Of a stretch of 64,000 nt of DNA, positions 9,629 through 18,477 are shown in pieces. The translations under genes were made by a program, and so were the position numbers. The notes under the pieces are model-generated. The model saw only the letters and a program-made list of their open reading frames with translations, did not search any database and was not told where the DNA came from. The DNA comes from Anabaena sp. PCC 7108 (lineage in GTDB: Bacteria; Cyanobacteriota; Cyanobacteriia; Cyanobacteriales; Nostocaceae). The stretch spans positions 3,119,321 through 3,183,320 of the forward strand of contig NZ_KB235896.1 of NCBI RefSeq assembly GCF_000332135.1, in the 5' to 3' direction. Position 1 is the first letter of the stretch; every line of letters starts with the position of its first letter.

Positions 9629-9723
9629 TAGGTAATTAAATTTGGTCTTAGTCAGTAGTCAGGAGAAAAAACTGACAACTGACTATTCAAGTTAAGTAGA
9701 TGAGAATGAATAATTCGAGGCTT

Positions 9724-9769
9724 GTAGTGAGGACTTTAGTCCTTATTTGAGGGCTGAAGCCCTCACTAC
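9724..9769. repeat. Palindromic repeat with GTAGTGAGG ends
   Basis: GTAGTGAGGAC...GTCC and GGGC...GCCCTCACTAC form two small hairpins inside a larger one (outer arms 9724-9732 and 9761-9769). This compact palindrome resembles short nonautonomous interspersed repeats of Nostocales. It lies downstream of chlI, convergent with the next gene, and may also terminate transcription. Confidence 0.75.
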
Positions 9770-9839
9770 GAAACCATCTCAAGATTTTTTACATTACTTA
9801 ATCTACTTTGATTTATTCTCACCTACTTACTTCTCTAGA

Positions 9840-10931
9840 TTATTTCCAACCTTGCATTTCTACTAATTCCATACACAAATCATTAATTTGCTCTAAATCA
9901 GGTCGGTGAGGTAAAGTTGATTGTTCATAAAAAACATCCATCTCAGCCACCAAATCTTCTGCCATTTTCATCAACTGTTCATAAGTATACTCACCCATAA
10001 GAATAGCTTTTAAATCATTAATATCTCCCGCTACTCTTCTATCGACAATTAATTCTCCTCGCTGCAATATTTCCAAACCACTCCGCAGCAATCTAATACA
10101 GTGCATACCATGTTTCAAGTCATAACCTGACTTTTTCTCCATTGCTGCTCTAGCAGGATTTCTATTTTCTTGCCAAGATAAATAAGCCTTCCATTCTCTT
10201 AAAGCGATTTGATAGCTTTGGCTTTTTTGCAAAAGTCGAATAAAGTCTTTGCGTCCATGAGTTAAATTTTGAGTATATGCTAAAGCCTCGTCTGCTAAAG
10301 TATATTGTTTCAAAACACCTTTAAAGTCAATATCTGCTGTCAGCAATTTGTATAACTGCTCTGATTCTTCTAAAAATTCAATCTTACCTCTAATTAAGAT
10401 ATATAGATATTCCAAAAAAGCATTTAACTCATCTTTACTTAATGGTGCTTCATCTTCTATTCCATAATCAGATGGGATTGGTTTTTTAGCTGGTGGATTT
10501 AACAACCATTTGCGATGAGTTTCCATTTTCTTGATTTGAGCAAAAGCATAACCAGAGTAAGTATGCTTCACTTTCTTACTCAAAAATAACTGTCTGTGAT
10601 TAATTAAATGCTGTCCAATATTCGTTAAAAAAGGATAATTATTCAACCACAACAATTCTAAAACATTAGGATTTGCCCCGGCTAATAAATGTAGGACTTT
10701 TCTTAATTCATAAATAACCGTGTCTTGATTACCATCAATAAACGGAAATATTCCCGGTTCATCCCACCCAGTATCTTTTTGTTCTATGCTATCAAATCCC
10801 AAATAGTAACGCTTGGGAGCAATAAAAACGCCACGATAATCATAGTCTGAATCAGGACGATTTAAACCATAACCATGACTACCTGCCAACCCAACGAAAA
10901 TAGCTCTTTCTTCAACTTCGATTCTTTTCAT
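9840..10931 (-). CDS. Predicted nucleotidyltransferase (COG3541-like)
   Basis: The 363-residue protein begins with an Mn/Mg-nucleotidyltransferase signature: GSHGYGLNRPDSDYDYRGVF at about residues 17-36, where the G-S and D-x-D residues bind nucleotide and metal. This matches the COG3541 (YcgL-like) family of predicted nucleotidyltransferases, some of which occur in phages and mobile regions. The rest is helical and conserved within that family. Substrate and product are unknown. It is alone on its strand with large gaps on both sides. Confidence 0.82.
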   Translation of the reverse strand: MKRIEVEERAIFVGLAGSHGYGLNRPDSDYDYRGVFIAPKRYYLGFDSIEQKDTGWDEPGIFPFIDGNQDTVIYELRKVLHLLAGANPNVLELLWLNNYPFLTNIGQHLINHRQLFLSKKVKHTYSGYAFAQIKKMETHRKWLLNPPAKKPIPSDYGIEDEAPLSKDELNAFLEYLYILIRGKIEFLEESEQLYKLLTADIDFKGVLKQYTLADEALAYTQNLTHGRKDFIRLLQKSQSYQIALREWKAYLSWQENRNPARAAMEKKSGYDLKHGMHCIRLLRSGLEILQRGELIVDRRVAGDINDLKAILMGEYTYEQLMKMAEDLVAEMDVFYEQSTLPHRPDLEQINDLCMELVEMQGWK

Positions 10932-11836
10932 AATTATTAGCTGCTCAAAAATTTATTGTACATCTCTAAAATTAATCATCGTCTGAAGAGAAGCATGAGG
11001 TTTTTTGCTGTATTTATTGAGATTAATCGTCAATTTTCAAGATTACATTTGGGGAAAGTTGCAATCAATGATTTCTCTAGCTTTTTATTAATTTTTCAGG
11101 TTTAAAAATAAATAGTCAGATGTCAATTTTAGCTTACTTAAGTAAACTCAGAATTTGACAACTACCTTTAGTTAGATAAGTTTTCAGTATCAATCCTGAG
11201 GATGAGATTTTACTTGGGAGTATAGTCATTGATTAGTGCTAATCAGCAACGTGTAGCTCTTTTATGGTTGTGTATTGTAGTAAACATCACCTCCAGTTAA
11301 TCATTATGTTCACTAAATAGGCACAAGTATCCTGGATCCAACATTTTCATAGCTTATAGATAAAAAAGATACACTCTACTTGTGTGTGGATGGTAATTGC
11401 TATTTGTTGAGATTGCCTGGATAACTATACATCAATAGGGTTCTGTGCCAATCCTGAGCAAAATCTTGATTGGAGAACTGAGCAAATTATGTTACTACTA
11501 TCATCTCTTGACTCCATAGTTTGATTGTCTGATATTTGAGCTAATTCCCAAAAGACTGAGCTTTTTTATACTATATCAACTAAATGCTTACTGTTCGGCT
11601 TTGTCTTGTTCGTTACTATCAGGGTTGAGTCGTTTTTAACTAGTGTCAGTTGATAAAGTGTCACTCTCCACACTAGCTATTTGGTTTTAAAAGAGATATG
11701 CTGATGTGATGCAAGGAGTGATACCACTTCACCTCATGTTTGTTACAAGTTATCCTCACAATGCTTCCCCTAATAGCAATGTCGCGGATTGCCAATGTTA
11801 CATCAAAATAGTGGGTTGGTATAAAGTTATACGGGG
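10932..11836. other. Long intergenic region without a recognisable gene
   Basis: About 900 bp carry no open frame with coding character. Several short imperfect hairpins occur (for example around 11160-11230 and 11440-11480). The stretch ends in a strong terminator hairpin at 11837-11873, which would make sense if an unannotated RNA is transcribed rightward here. No known RNA family was recognised. Confidence 0.45.
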
Positions 11837-11873
11837 AGCGCTTGAGTAAGGAAAAAGGACTCAAGCGCTTTTT
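11837..11873 (+). terminator. Strong intrinsic terminator with no upstream gene on its strand
   Basis: AGCGCTTGAGT (11837-11847) and ACTCAAGCGCT (11859-11869) form a perfect 11-bp stem with an 11-nt A/G loop, followed by TTTT. The nearest gene upstream points the other way and lies 900 bp distant. It may therefore end a small RNA, or the stem may itself be part of one. Confidence 0.7.
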
Positions 11874-11974
11874 CGTGCATGAACATGAATCTCCCCATTG
11901 CCAGGTCTCGCTGTCTGTTTATTTTGCTTAATTAGAACTAGAAATCACGGTTTTGTAGCTCAAGGTGGTGAAAT

Positions 11975-12343
11975 ATGGATGCAGAGAAGATTAAACAGCG
12001 CTATTCCGCAGGAGAGAGATATTTTCCATCTGCTCAGTTAAGTCAAGTCAAATTGATTGATGCTTATTTACCAGGAATCAATTTATGGGGAGCAGATTTA
12101 AGTGGAGCTAATTTAGCTAAAGCTAAACTCTGGGGAGCAGATTTGAGTAGAGCTAATTTAGCTAAAGCAAATTTGACGAGAGCTAATTTGTGTGGTGTTA
12201 ATCTCTGTGAGGCAAATCTTCGCGGTGCAAAGCTTTACTATACGAAGTTATATGGAGCAAATTTGACAGGTGCTTTTTATGATGACAGCACGAAGTTTTC
12301 TCAAGGTTTTGACCCCGTTAGTCATCATATGCGGAAGTTTTAG
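11975..12343 (+). CDS. Pentapeptide-repeat protein
   Basis: The 122-residue protein contains about twelve tandem pentapeptide repeats of the A(D/N)LxX type (GADLSGANLAKAKLWGADLS and on), residues about 37-100. These fold as a right-handed square beta-helix. A short N-terminal helix (MDAEKIKQRYSAGER) precedes them. Such proteins are very common in Nostocales and mostly of unknown role. No signal peptide is present. The ATG follows a GGTGG sequence. Confidence 0.9.
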   Translation: MDAEKIKQRYSAGERYFPSAQLSQVKLIDAYLPGINLWGADLSGANLAKAKLWGADLSRANLAKANLTRANLCGVNLCEANLRGAKLYYTKLYGANLTGAFYDDSTKFSQGFDPVSHHMRKF

Positions 12344-12547
12344 GCGGTTGTTTTTTTAATAAAAATTAACTAAATAGATTTATTTTTGCTCATGTGGTAA
12401 TTAAACTTAATAATATTTAAAATAGCTACAAAAAATGTAGAAAGATTGTATATAAAGTTTTTCGTTTGTAAAGGATAGTGGATCTTTCTTGTCAAAACAA
12501 TCTTATTAGTTAGAAACTAGAAAGAATAAAACACAGCAATTATTTTT

Positions 12548-13036
12548 ATGAATGCTATTTCTAACTTTGAATTTAAGCGGTCAACTTGGCAAACAACTAC
12601 TCTGTTGACTCTGGGCTTTTGGCTCAGTGCCAGTTTAGTGTTAGATTGGGTAATTATGCCTAGTCTGTATCTGGCTGGAATGATGAATGAAGCTAGTTTT
12701 ACAACCACAGGTTATGTAGTTTTTTGGAATTTTAATCGCCTAGAATTGTTATCTGCTGCTGTAGTGTTGACTAGTGTATTGGCTATTAGCAAAACTAAAT
12801 CTGATTGGCGTTTGGGCAGTATAGTTTTATCTGTTTTGCTACTAACAGTTACTTTGCTGGATACTTATTTCTTAACTCCCCAGATGTGCGCTGTGGGCAG
12901 TAATTTAAACTTATTTACAGATGCTGCTGTAGTGCCGTCCACAATGAATTTACTACACGGCGGTTATTTCTTCCTGGAAGGCTTGAAATTGTTTGCCGGT
13001 GCTATGCTTTTAAACTGGTGCTGGCGTAAAGTTTAA
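12548..13036 (+). CDS. Four-helix integral membrane protein, unknown
   Basis: This 162-residue protein has four hydrophobic segments (about residues 18-45, 56-78, 88-106 and 133-155). I do not recognise a named family. Residues such as WxxNRLE before the second helix suggest a conserved cytoplasmic or periplasmic motif. It begins with ATG after an A-rich leader. A MITE-like element lies directly downstream. Confidence 0.75.
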   Translation: MNAISNFEFKRSTWQTTTLLTLGFWLSASLVLDWVIMPSLYLAGMMNEASFTTTGYVVFWNFNRLELLSAAVVLTSVLAISKTKSDWRLGSIVLSVLLLTVTLLDTYFLTPQMCAVGSNLNLFTDAAVVPSTMNLLHGGYFFLEGLKLFAGAMLLNWCWRKV

Positions 13037-13100
13037 GAGACTGGTGAGGCAGAAATGCAATATTTGAGATTCAGGTGGGCATTACCCACCCTACTAAAAA

Positions 13101-13219
13101 TAGGCGTTGCTGAATAAGGGGATGATTGAGGCTGACGCGGGGACACTCCAGACACTCCAGACGGGGTGATTATATATTGATGCAGATTCTCAAATCATTC
13201 CGCAATTATGCAACGCCTA
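13101..13219. mobile_element. MITE-like element, GGCGTTGC family, copy 1
   Basis: Terminal inverted repeats GGCGTTGC (13103-13110) and GCAACGCC (13210-13217) bound about 115 bp and are flanked by TA on both sides, as for a TA target duplication. The interior (TGAATAAGGGGATGATTGAG; TGATTATATATTGATGCAG) is nearly identical to the copy at 62667-62781. It encodes no protein and would need a transposase in trans. Confidence 0.85.
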
Positions 13220-13234
13220 AAAATAAATATTGAA

Positions 13235-13522
13235 CTAATCTGATTCTGCTTCACCGTTGGGTAATAGCAAGCGAATAGCGAGAATAGCAAAACCGACAGC
13301 AGCGATCGCTTTGAGTATACGTGTAGGAAATAATTCCGCAACTGCTCCCCCAGCTAATGCTCCCAACAAACTGGTTAATACTAGCGCTCCAGCAGTGCCA
13401 AAAAACACACCCCGTCGAGATTGACCACGACCAGAAAGTGCGATCGCTGCTAACTGACTTTTGTCACCTAATTCTGATAGAAAGACTGTAATAAAGCTCA
13501 ACCCTAAAAGATGCCAGTTCAT
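13235..13522 (-). CDS. GDT1/TMEM165 (UPF0016) half-size cation exporter subunit
   Basis: This 95-residue membrane protein holds one copy of the UPF0016 signature, ELGDKSQLAAIALSG, at about residues 16-30. The family comprises Mn2+/Ca2+ exporters (Mnx in cyanobacteria, GDT1 in yeast). Full-length members contain two such motifs; this gene and its neighbour at 13548-13925 each have one, so they probably form a heterodimer. Three hydrophobic segments are visible. It starts 25 bp after the stop of the partner gene, so the two should be co-transcribed. Confidence 0.88.
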   Translation of the reverse strand: MNWHLLGLSFITVFLSELGDKSQLAAIALSGRGQSRRGVFFGTAGALVLTSLLGALAGGAVAELFPTRILKAIAAVGFAILAIRLLLPNGEAESD

Positions 13523-13547
13523 AATTGATTCTCTGTATAATTAATAA

Positions 13548-13925
13548 TTACTTAACTAAGACTTCCCAAAACAGCATTAGCGAAATCAGCAGCAGCATAA
13601 CTCCAGCTGATTTTTCCACTGTTTTTGGACTAAGTTTACTAGCTATCCAGCCACCTAAAAGCACACCTAATAGACTGGTAGTTATCAGTGCAGCCCCAGA
13701 ACCAAAAAAAACTACCCAAGGTTGATGAGATTCTGCACTCATTAACAGGGTAGATAGTTGAGTTTTATCGCCAATTTCCGCTAAAAATATAGTGATGAAG
13801 GTGGTTCCAAACACCATCAAGGCTGATTCTTGCTTTTTGGAACCATTATTAACTACAGATTCAAGTAGATAACTGTTAGTGTCTTTTAGTTCTGACTGGC
13901 TTACAGATACGGAGTCAAGTTTCAC
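13548..13925 (-). CDS. GDT1/TMEM165 (UPF0016) half-size cation exporter subunit, upstream partner
   Basis: The 125-residue protein has a hydrophilic N-terminal tail of about 35 residues and then the family motif EIGDKTQLSTLLMSA with three hydrophobic segments. It pairs with the 95-residue gene downstream. Mn2+ export protects photosystem assembly from manganese overload in cyanobacteria; that role is known for the family and only inferred here. The start could instead be the internal ATG before VFGTTFITIFLAEIGD. Confidence 0.87.
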   Translation of the reverse strand: MKLDSVSVSQSELKDTNSYLLESVVNNGSKKQESALMVFGTTFITIFLAEIGDKTQLSTLLMSAESHQPWVVFFGSGAALITTSLLGVLLGGWIASKLSPKTVEKSAGVMLLLISLMLFWEVLVK

Positions 13926-14017
13926 AGGCGTTATCTTGTCCTTAAGTTGTTTTCATATTTTTCTCATTTTCTCAGATTTTTGTAATAAATTGCAACTGTA
14001 GTCAAGAAAATAGCAAA

Positions 14018-14368
14018 TTAAAAACCCACAGCTTGATCAAAACGGATTTGTTCCAAACTGCGATCGCCATAAACGGACTCAATTTGTTGACGACAGCAGT
14101 CGATAGCAAAATCGTTGAGTTCCTCTGGTTCAATCCCAAACATATCCTGAAAGGTTTCCACTTCCACCCGACAAAAACGAGGACGATGCTCGTAAATGGT
14201 GCATTCTCGTGTTATCTGGTCAAAATTAACGCACCATCCCCCTTCCCCTACCATACTCAGGTAAAGCCCTAGTTCCTCTGGTGAGAGATACTCTTCCAAA
14301 TCTGGACGATCTGCTGGATCAAGATGACAGCAGGCTCCACATTGCTTGATACATTGCCACGTTGCCAT
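14018..14368 (-). CDS. YkgJ-family cysteine-cluster protein
   Basis: The 116-residue protein matches the YkgJ/CxxCxxxC family (UPF0153), thought to bind zinc or an Fe-S cluster. Visible ligands are CIKQCGACCHL near the N terminus, CVNFDQITRECTIYEHRPRFCRVE in the middle and CCRQQ near the C terminus. The protein is soluble. Its role is unknown in any organism. It stands upstream of and opposite to psb30. Confidence 0.88.
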   Translation of the reverse strand: MATWQCIKQCGACCHLDPADRPDLEEYLSPEELGLYLSMVGEGGWCVNFDQITRECTIYEHRPRFCRVEVETFQDMFGIEPEELNDFAIDCCRQQIESVYGDRSLEQIRFDQAVGF

Positions 14369-14533
14369 AATTTACCCTACTTTGTCACTTCCCGCTATTT
14401 TACGTTTTTATTGCGTTTCTTATAATTTTGTTAAGTAAATTAAATCAGGTGTCCGCTTGCCGGATATGATCTATGACGTGATTTGCAGTGGAATTATTGA
14501 ATTTTTTAAAACAATCTCGGAGAAAAAAGAAAA

Positions 14534-14653
14534 ATGGAAGCTTTAGCAAACATTAATTGGGAAGTTGTTTTTCAGTTGACCTGTGTAGGTCTAATTATCA
14601 TTTCTGGACCCGTGGTAATTTTCTTGCTGGCTTTTCGCAACGGAAATCTGTAA
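14534..14653 (+). CDS. psb30: Photosystem II protein Psb30 (Ycf12)
   Basis: A 39-residue single-helix protein, MEALANINWEVVFQLTCVGL through to FRNGNL. The helix (about residues 12-33), the SGPVVIFLLA segment and the RxGNL end are characteristic of Psb30/Ycf12, a small PSII subunit near cytochrome b559 that helps stabilise the complex under high light. The gene is too short for usual length cut-offs. It has an AATCTCGGAG leader with the GGAG 10-15 bp before the ATG. Confidence 0.9.
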   Translation: MEALANINWEVVFQLTCVGLIIISGPVVIFLLAFRNGNL

Positions 14654-14796
14654 ATTTGCTAATGGGTAAGGGGTAATCGTCTTTTTCTAATTATCAATTA
14701 CCCATTATGGATTTTTTACAGGCAGAGAAGCCAGTGAGTTGCGCGAATTTACGCGTTGTAGCAAAATGCGAAGCGCAGAGGAAGAGTTTCATTTTC

Positions 14797-16908
14797 TCAT
14801 TCATTCAGCACTGACAAAGCCTGAACCGCAGCTTGGATAATACCATCATACTGAGGTAAAAATAGATTAACCTTTTGGGCATCTTGCCGATTTATACCCA
14901 GTAAACCAATATTATCTCCTGGCTGCATGACTAAAACTTTACCTTCAGAATTTTTAACTCTTAATTCTGAACCAATATCGTTTTTATAGATTCCACAGGT
15001 GTATTGACGCTGTTTGTACTCAAAGTTAGCGCGTAGTTTTGTAGTTGGTGGGGTAAAAAATATTGAAAACTGACTGGGGAGTCTCACACCGATTAACTCC
15101 ATTTCAATGGTAGTGTTGCCATTAAAGTCATTTTCTCGGAGTTTGTAAGCGACATCCACTCGCGCAGGTAAGGGAAAGTAATCACCCCAACGCCAAGCGA
15201 TCGCTTTAATTTTATACTGTTGATCGTCAATAGTTTGCGCTACAGTCAGTTTAATGTGACCTTTACCAACGATTTTCTGCTCAATGATTTGTGCGTTAGC
15301 TGTCCAGAAGACAGGATCAGGATTTTCGATACCGCAAGGATGAAAGATATTTAGCTGTTGATATAACTCCTGATTGATGTGATTGAGATTTGCTTGAGCA
15401 TCAATTTTCAGTAGTGGTTTGAGATGTTGGGGTTCTAAACACTGATTTGCAAATTCAGATAAACGCGATCGCACTGAAAGCAAATTATCTGCTGGGAGAG
15501 AAAATCCTCCTGCGGCTTTATGTCCCCCAAATTTGCCCAGCAAGTCCCGACAATATTCTAAAGCTGCAAAAACGTTAAATTCTGGAATTCCCCGCGCTGA
15601 ACCGCGAATTACGCTGGCATTTTCATAAGTACCGATGAAGACAGGAACTCCGTAACGTTCCACCAAGCGAGAAGCGACAATCCCAATTACACCATGATGC
15701 CAATTATCTTTGATAACGACTAATACTCGGTCTTTTTGTAAATATTTTACATATAAATTTTCAACCAGTGCGATCGCTTCCTGTTCAATTTCCTCACACA
15801 TCTGCTGACGTTGGATGTTGATTTGTTCACACTGCATTGCTCTTTCCAGCGCTAATCCCATATCATCAGTAGTCAACAATTCTATCACCGTCTGCGGATT
15901 GCCAATCCTGCCAATTGCATTAATGCGCGGACCCAAACGAAAACCAATATCTTCCGGTTTTAACGATTTGGAATTTTGGTTTTTCTCCCCTTCACTTGCT
16001 TGCACTCCAGCCACTTGAATTAAAGCTTGCACTCCTGGTAAAGTAGATTTAGGTAAAAGCTTTAAACCACGTTTCACCCACCGCCGATTTACACCAGTTA
16101 AAGGAGCTAAATCTGCAATAGTTCCCAATGTAAACAACGCTAACATTGGCTTAACTAAACCCTGAAGTTCCCCCAACTGTTGAGCTAAACATACTGCTAA
16201 GATATAAGCCACACCCACACCAGCAACACCCCGATAAGGTGAAGATTCAGCTATGAGTTTAGGGTTAAGAATTGCATTAGCTGGGGGTAATTTGGGGGGA
16301 ATGTCGTGATGATCGGTGATAATTACCTTTAATCCCAGTTCTCTAGCTCTCGCAATTGGCTCAAAAGCAGATATACCATTATCTACAGTCAGGATTAATC
16401 CTACCCCTTCACTGTGGAATTCTTCGACAATGCGGTTGTTAATCCCATAACCTTCGTGCATTCGACTAGGGATAGCATAATCTACATTTGCACCCAAAGC
16501 GCGGAGGCTTCTGAGCAGTACTGCAGTACTAGTCATCCCATCTGCATCGTAGTCTCCACAGATAGCAATCTTCTCTTTATTGGCGATCGCATTTGCCAAC
16601 AACTCTACACTAATCGCTAAATCAGGGAAATCCTCCAACGGAGAAGGTAAATTGAGAGATTCAGGATTTAAAAATGCTTGTGCTGCTGCTGGTGTTTCCA
16701 TACCCCTATTAATCAATAATTGGTTAATAATAGGAGATAGATTAGTTGAATTTGCTAATTTTTTAGCTAATTCTGGGTTTTCCAGCGCAATTTGCCAACG
16801 TTGATTAGGTAAGCGTTTAACGGGTTTGGCGATTTCATTTATAGGTCGGTCTAGCACAGATAATGGGGTAATTGGTAATAGGTAATATCCTAATAGATAT
16901 TCAGACAA
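14797..16908 (-). CDS. recJ: Single-stranded-DNA exonuclease RecJ
   Basis: RecJ degrades single-stranded DNA 5' to 3' in mismatch repair, base excision and recombination. The 703-residue protein shows the DHH phosphoesterase motifs GDYDADGMTS (about residue 117), TDHHDIPP, the DHHA1 motif GKFGGHKAAGGFSL and the OB-fold C-terminal part. It is longer than the roughly 575 residues of E. coli RecJ but normal for cyanobacteria, which carry an extended C terminus. The first 25 residues before DRPINEIAKP may not all be translated, as an in-frame start is hard to fix. It stands alone. Confidence 0.94.
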   Translation of the reverse strand: MSEYLLGYYLLPITPLSVLDRPINEIAKPVKRLPNQRWQIALENPELAKKLANSTNLSPIINQLLINRGMETPAAAQAFLNPESLNLPSPLEDFPDLAISVELLANAIANKEKIAICGDYDADGMTSTAVLLRSLRALGANVDYAIPSRMHEGYGINNRIVEEFHSEGVGLILTVDNGISAFEPIARARELGLKVIITDHHDIPPKLPPANAILNPKLIAESSPYRGVAGVGVAYILAVCLAQQLGELQGLVKPMLALFTLGTIADLAPLTGVNRRWVKRGLKLLPKSTLPGVQALIQVAGVQASEGEKNQNSKSLKPEDIGFRLGPRINAIGRIGNPQTVIELLTTDDMGLALERAMQCEQINIQRQQMCEEIEQEAIALVENLYVKYLQKDRVLVVIKDNWHHGVIGIVASRLVERYGVPVFIGTYENASVIRGSARGIPEFNVFAALEYCRDLLGKFGGHKAAGGFSLPADNLLSVRSRLSEFANQCLEPQHLKPLLKIDAQANLNHINQELYQQLNIFHPCGIENPDPVFWTANAQIIEQKIVGKGHIKLTVAQTIDDQQYKIKAIAWRWGDYFPLPARVDVAYKLRENDFNGNTTIEMELIGVRLPSQFSIFFTPPTTKLRANFEYKQRQYTCGIYKNDIGSELRVKNSEGKVLVMQPGDNIGLLGINRQDAQKVNLFLPQYDGIIQAAVQALSVLNE

Positions 16909-16971
16909 TATCAGAGATGAGATGACAGTGAATCAGATAAAATAAAAACAAATCAACAAAAGGCAGTCTTT

Positions 16972-17697
16972 ATGGTCAACCAAATCAGTGAAATCAAATC
17001 CCCCACTGAACTGGTAATCTCTTGGGAAGCCTTACCCGATGATTTTCAGTTAGAGGATGAACCTGTGGAAAATACCGGACAGCCGATTTTGGCTGGTGCT
17101 TTGCGAGAAAGCTTAGAAATTGCGGGTTTCATTCAACCCCAGATGTTGATAGCGTCAAATTTTGGTTTATGTGCCACATTAGACGGTCAATTTATCGCTA
17201 AAGCACCTGATTGGTTGTATGTTCCCTCAGTAAAAGAGATTTTACCAGAACGCAAAAGCTACACACCCAATTTAGAAGGGGATATTCCCGCCATAGTCAT
17301 AGAATTTTTATCTGATACTGAAGGTGGAGAATATTCCGTTAAGCGCACATATCCACCAGGAAAATGGTTTTTTTACGAGCAAATTTTGCAAGTTCCCATT
17401 TATGTAATTTTTGATTCAGATGGCGGTTTATTAGAATTTTATCAATTAGAAAATGGGCATTATTGTTTAAAACAACCAGACGAAAATGGTCTACATTGGA
17501 TTAATTCAATGGGCTTATTTTTAGGAACTTGGAGAGGAGAAAAAGAAGCCAGAACAGGTTATTGGTTAAGGTGGTGGAATGAAGCAGGTAATTTATTACC
17601 TTGGTCTGTAGAACGGATTGAACAAGAACGTCAGGAGAAAGAAAGGCTAATAGCTTATTTAAAATATCAGGGTATCGATCCTGATAATCTACCATAA
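16972..17697 (+). CDS. Uma2-family endonuclease (DUF820)
   Basis: The 241-residue protein belongs to the Uma2/DUF820 family, which has the PD-(D/E)XK nuclease fold and is hugely expanded in Nostocales. The core shows the acidic-aliphatic AKAPDWLYVP (about residues 75-84) and IPAIVIEFLSDTEGGE (about 105-120) motifs. Unlike short members, it ends in a charged coiled-coil (RIEQERQEKERLIAYLKYQG). Cellular substrates of the family are unknown. It is divergent from recJ. Confidence 0.87.
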   Translation: MVNQISEIKSPTELVISWEALPDDFQLEDEPVENTGQPILAGALRESLEIAGFIQPQMLIASNFGLCATLDGQFIAKAPDWLYVPSVKEILPERKSYTPNLEGDIPAIVIEFLSDTEGGEYSVKRTYPPGKWFFYEQILQVPIYVIFDSDGGLLEFYQLENGHYCLKQPDENGLHWINSMGLFLGTWRGEKEARTGYWLRWWNEAGNLLPWSVERIEQERQEKERLIAYLKYQGIDPDNLP

Positions 17698-17710
17698 ATC
17701 AATAATTTAG

Positions 17711-17739
17711 ATCCCCGATTTATTTAATAAGCCGGGGAT
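17711..17739. terminator. Bidirectional terminator hairpin
   Basis: ATCCCCG (17711-17717) pairs with CGGGGAT (17733-17739) with added TTATT/AATAA pairing. It lies between the convergent Uma2 gene and the secreted-protein gene at 17759. A related hairpin follows hupL at 29619-29651. Confidence 0.7.
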
Positions 17740-17758
17740 ATTGAAGGGCAAAAACTGA

Positions 17759-18184
17759 CTAAAACACATTCACCTGCCCATCGTCAAGAACATTGAGAGA
17801 GCGATCGCCTGGAAACCGATTACTAGGGCGCAGTTCTAAGCGCAGAGTACCGAAATTAGGTTTAGAAACAACAGCTTGTAAAGACCTGCCGGTATCATCC
17901 CAAAATAGGAGAGAAATATTCGGTGCTGTGGCACTTTGCTGATTTAAACGATATTCCTTTCCTGGTTCTAGAGTCATGCGTTGCATTTCTGGAAATCTAT
18001 CCAATTTCAAAACTCTAGGTGTGCGATTAACAACTTCCACACGAATATATTGGCCGGGTTTAAACTGAAGTGGGCGCGTTCCACAATTAGAAGCACAAGT
18101 CCCAGCTAGTGTGACATCAGATTTACTAGTTGGTATCAACAGCAAAGTTGTAGCAATTAATGTCGCCGTTATTAATTTATGCAT
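17759..18184 (-). CDS. Exported hypothetical protein
   Basis: The protein of about 141 residues begins MHKLITATLIATTLLLIPTS, a signal peptide; cleavage is likely around residue 25-28 (TLAGT). The mature part has two early cysteines (CASNCGTRPL) and looks beta-rich (EVVNRTPRVLKLDRFPEMQ, LFWDDTGRSLQAVV). I start at the ATG at 18184 because the 13 residues upstream would spoil the signal peptide. Family not recognised; probably periplasmic. Confidence 0.72.
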   Translation of the reverse strand: MHKLITATLIATTLLLIPTSKSDVTLAGTCASNCGTRPLQFKPGQYIRVEVVNRTPRVLKLDRFPEMQRMTLEPGKEYRLNQQSATAPNISLLFWDDTGRSLQAVVSKPNFGTLRLELRPSNRFPGDRSLNVLDDGQVNVF

Positions 18185-18239
18185 AGTCTTAAAAATCACA
18201 AAATTATCTTCAAAAATTGCCAAGCCAACTATCAGTAAT

Positions 18240-18477
18240 TAAACTGAATTTCTACATTAATAATACCCATAATCATGTTCTTATATATCATCATGTTCCG
18301 AGGATATGCCTAAACTTGTTCAGCAGACAAACACATTCAACTAAATTCAGTTATAATCATTAACTGCGGTATTCGCTCTAAGTCTTGACGCTACTGCTCA
18401 TACAGCCCTTCAAACCATCCGTCCGCCTAAGACTAGCGCCGCCCTTGGCGACAGGCCGATGTTAATTCTGGAGTTCT
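18240..18477 (+). promoter_or_regulatory. Likely long 5' leader of the RNA helicase gene
   Basis: The 238 bp before the helicase ATG include a G/C-rich stretch of possible stem-loops (GCGCCGCCCTTGGCGACAGGCCG, centred on 18445) and a GGAG site at about 18470. Cold-inducible RNA helicase and RNA-binding-protein genes of cyanobacteria carry long structured leaders that control message stability. That this leader does the same is inference. Confidence 0.45.
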
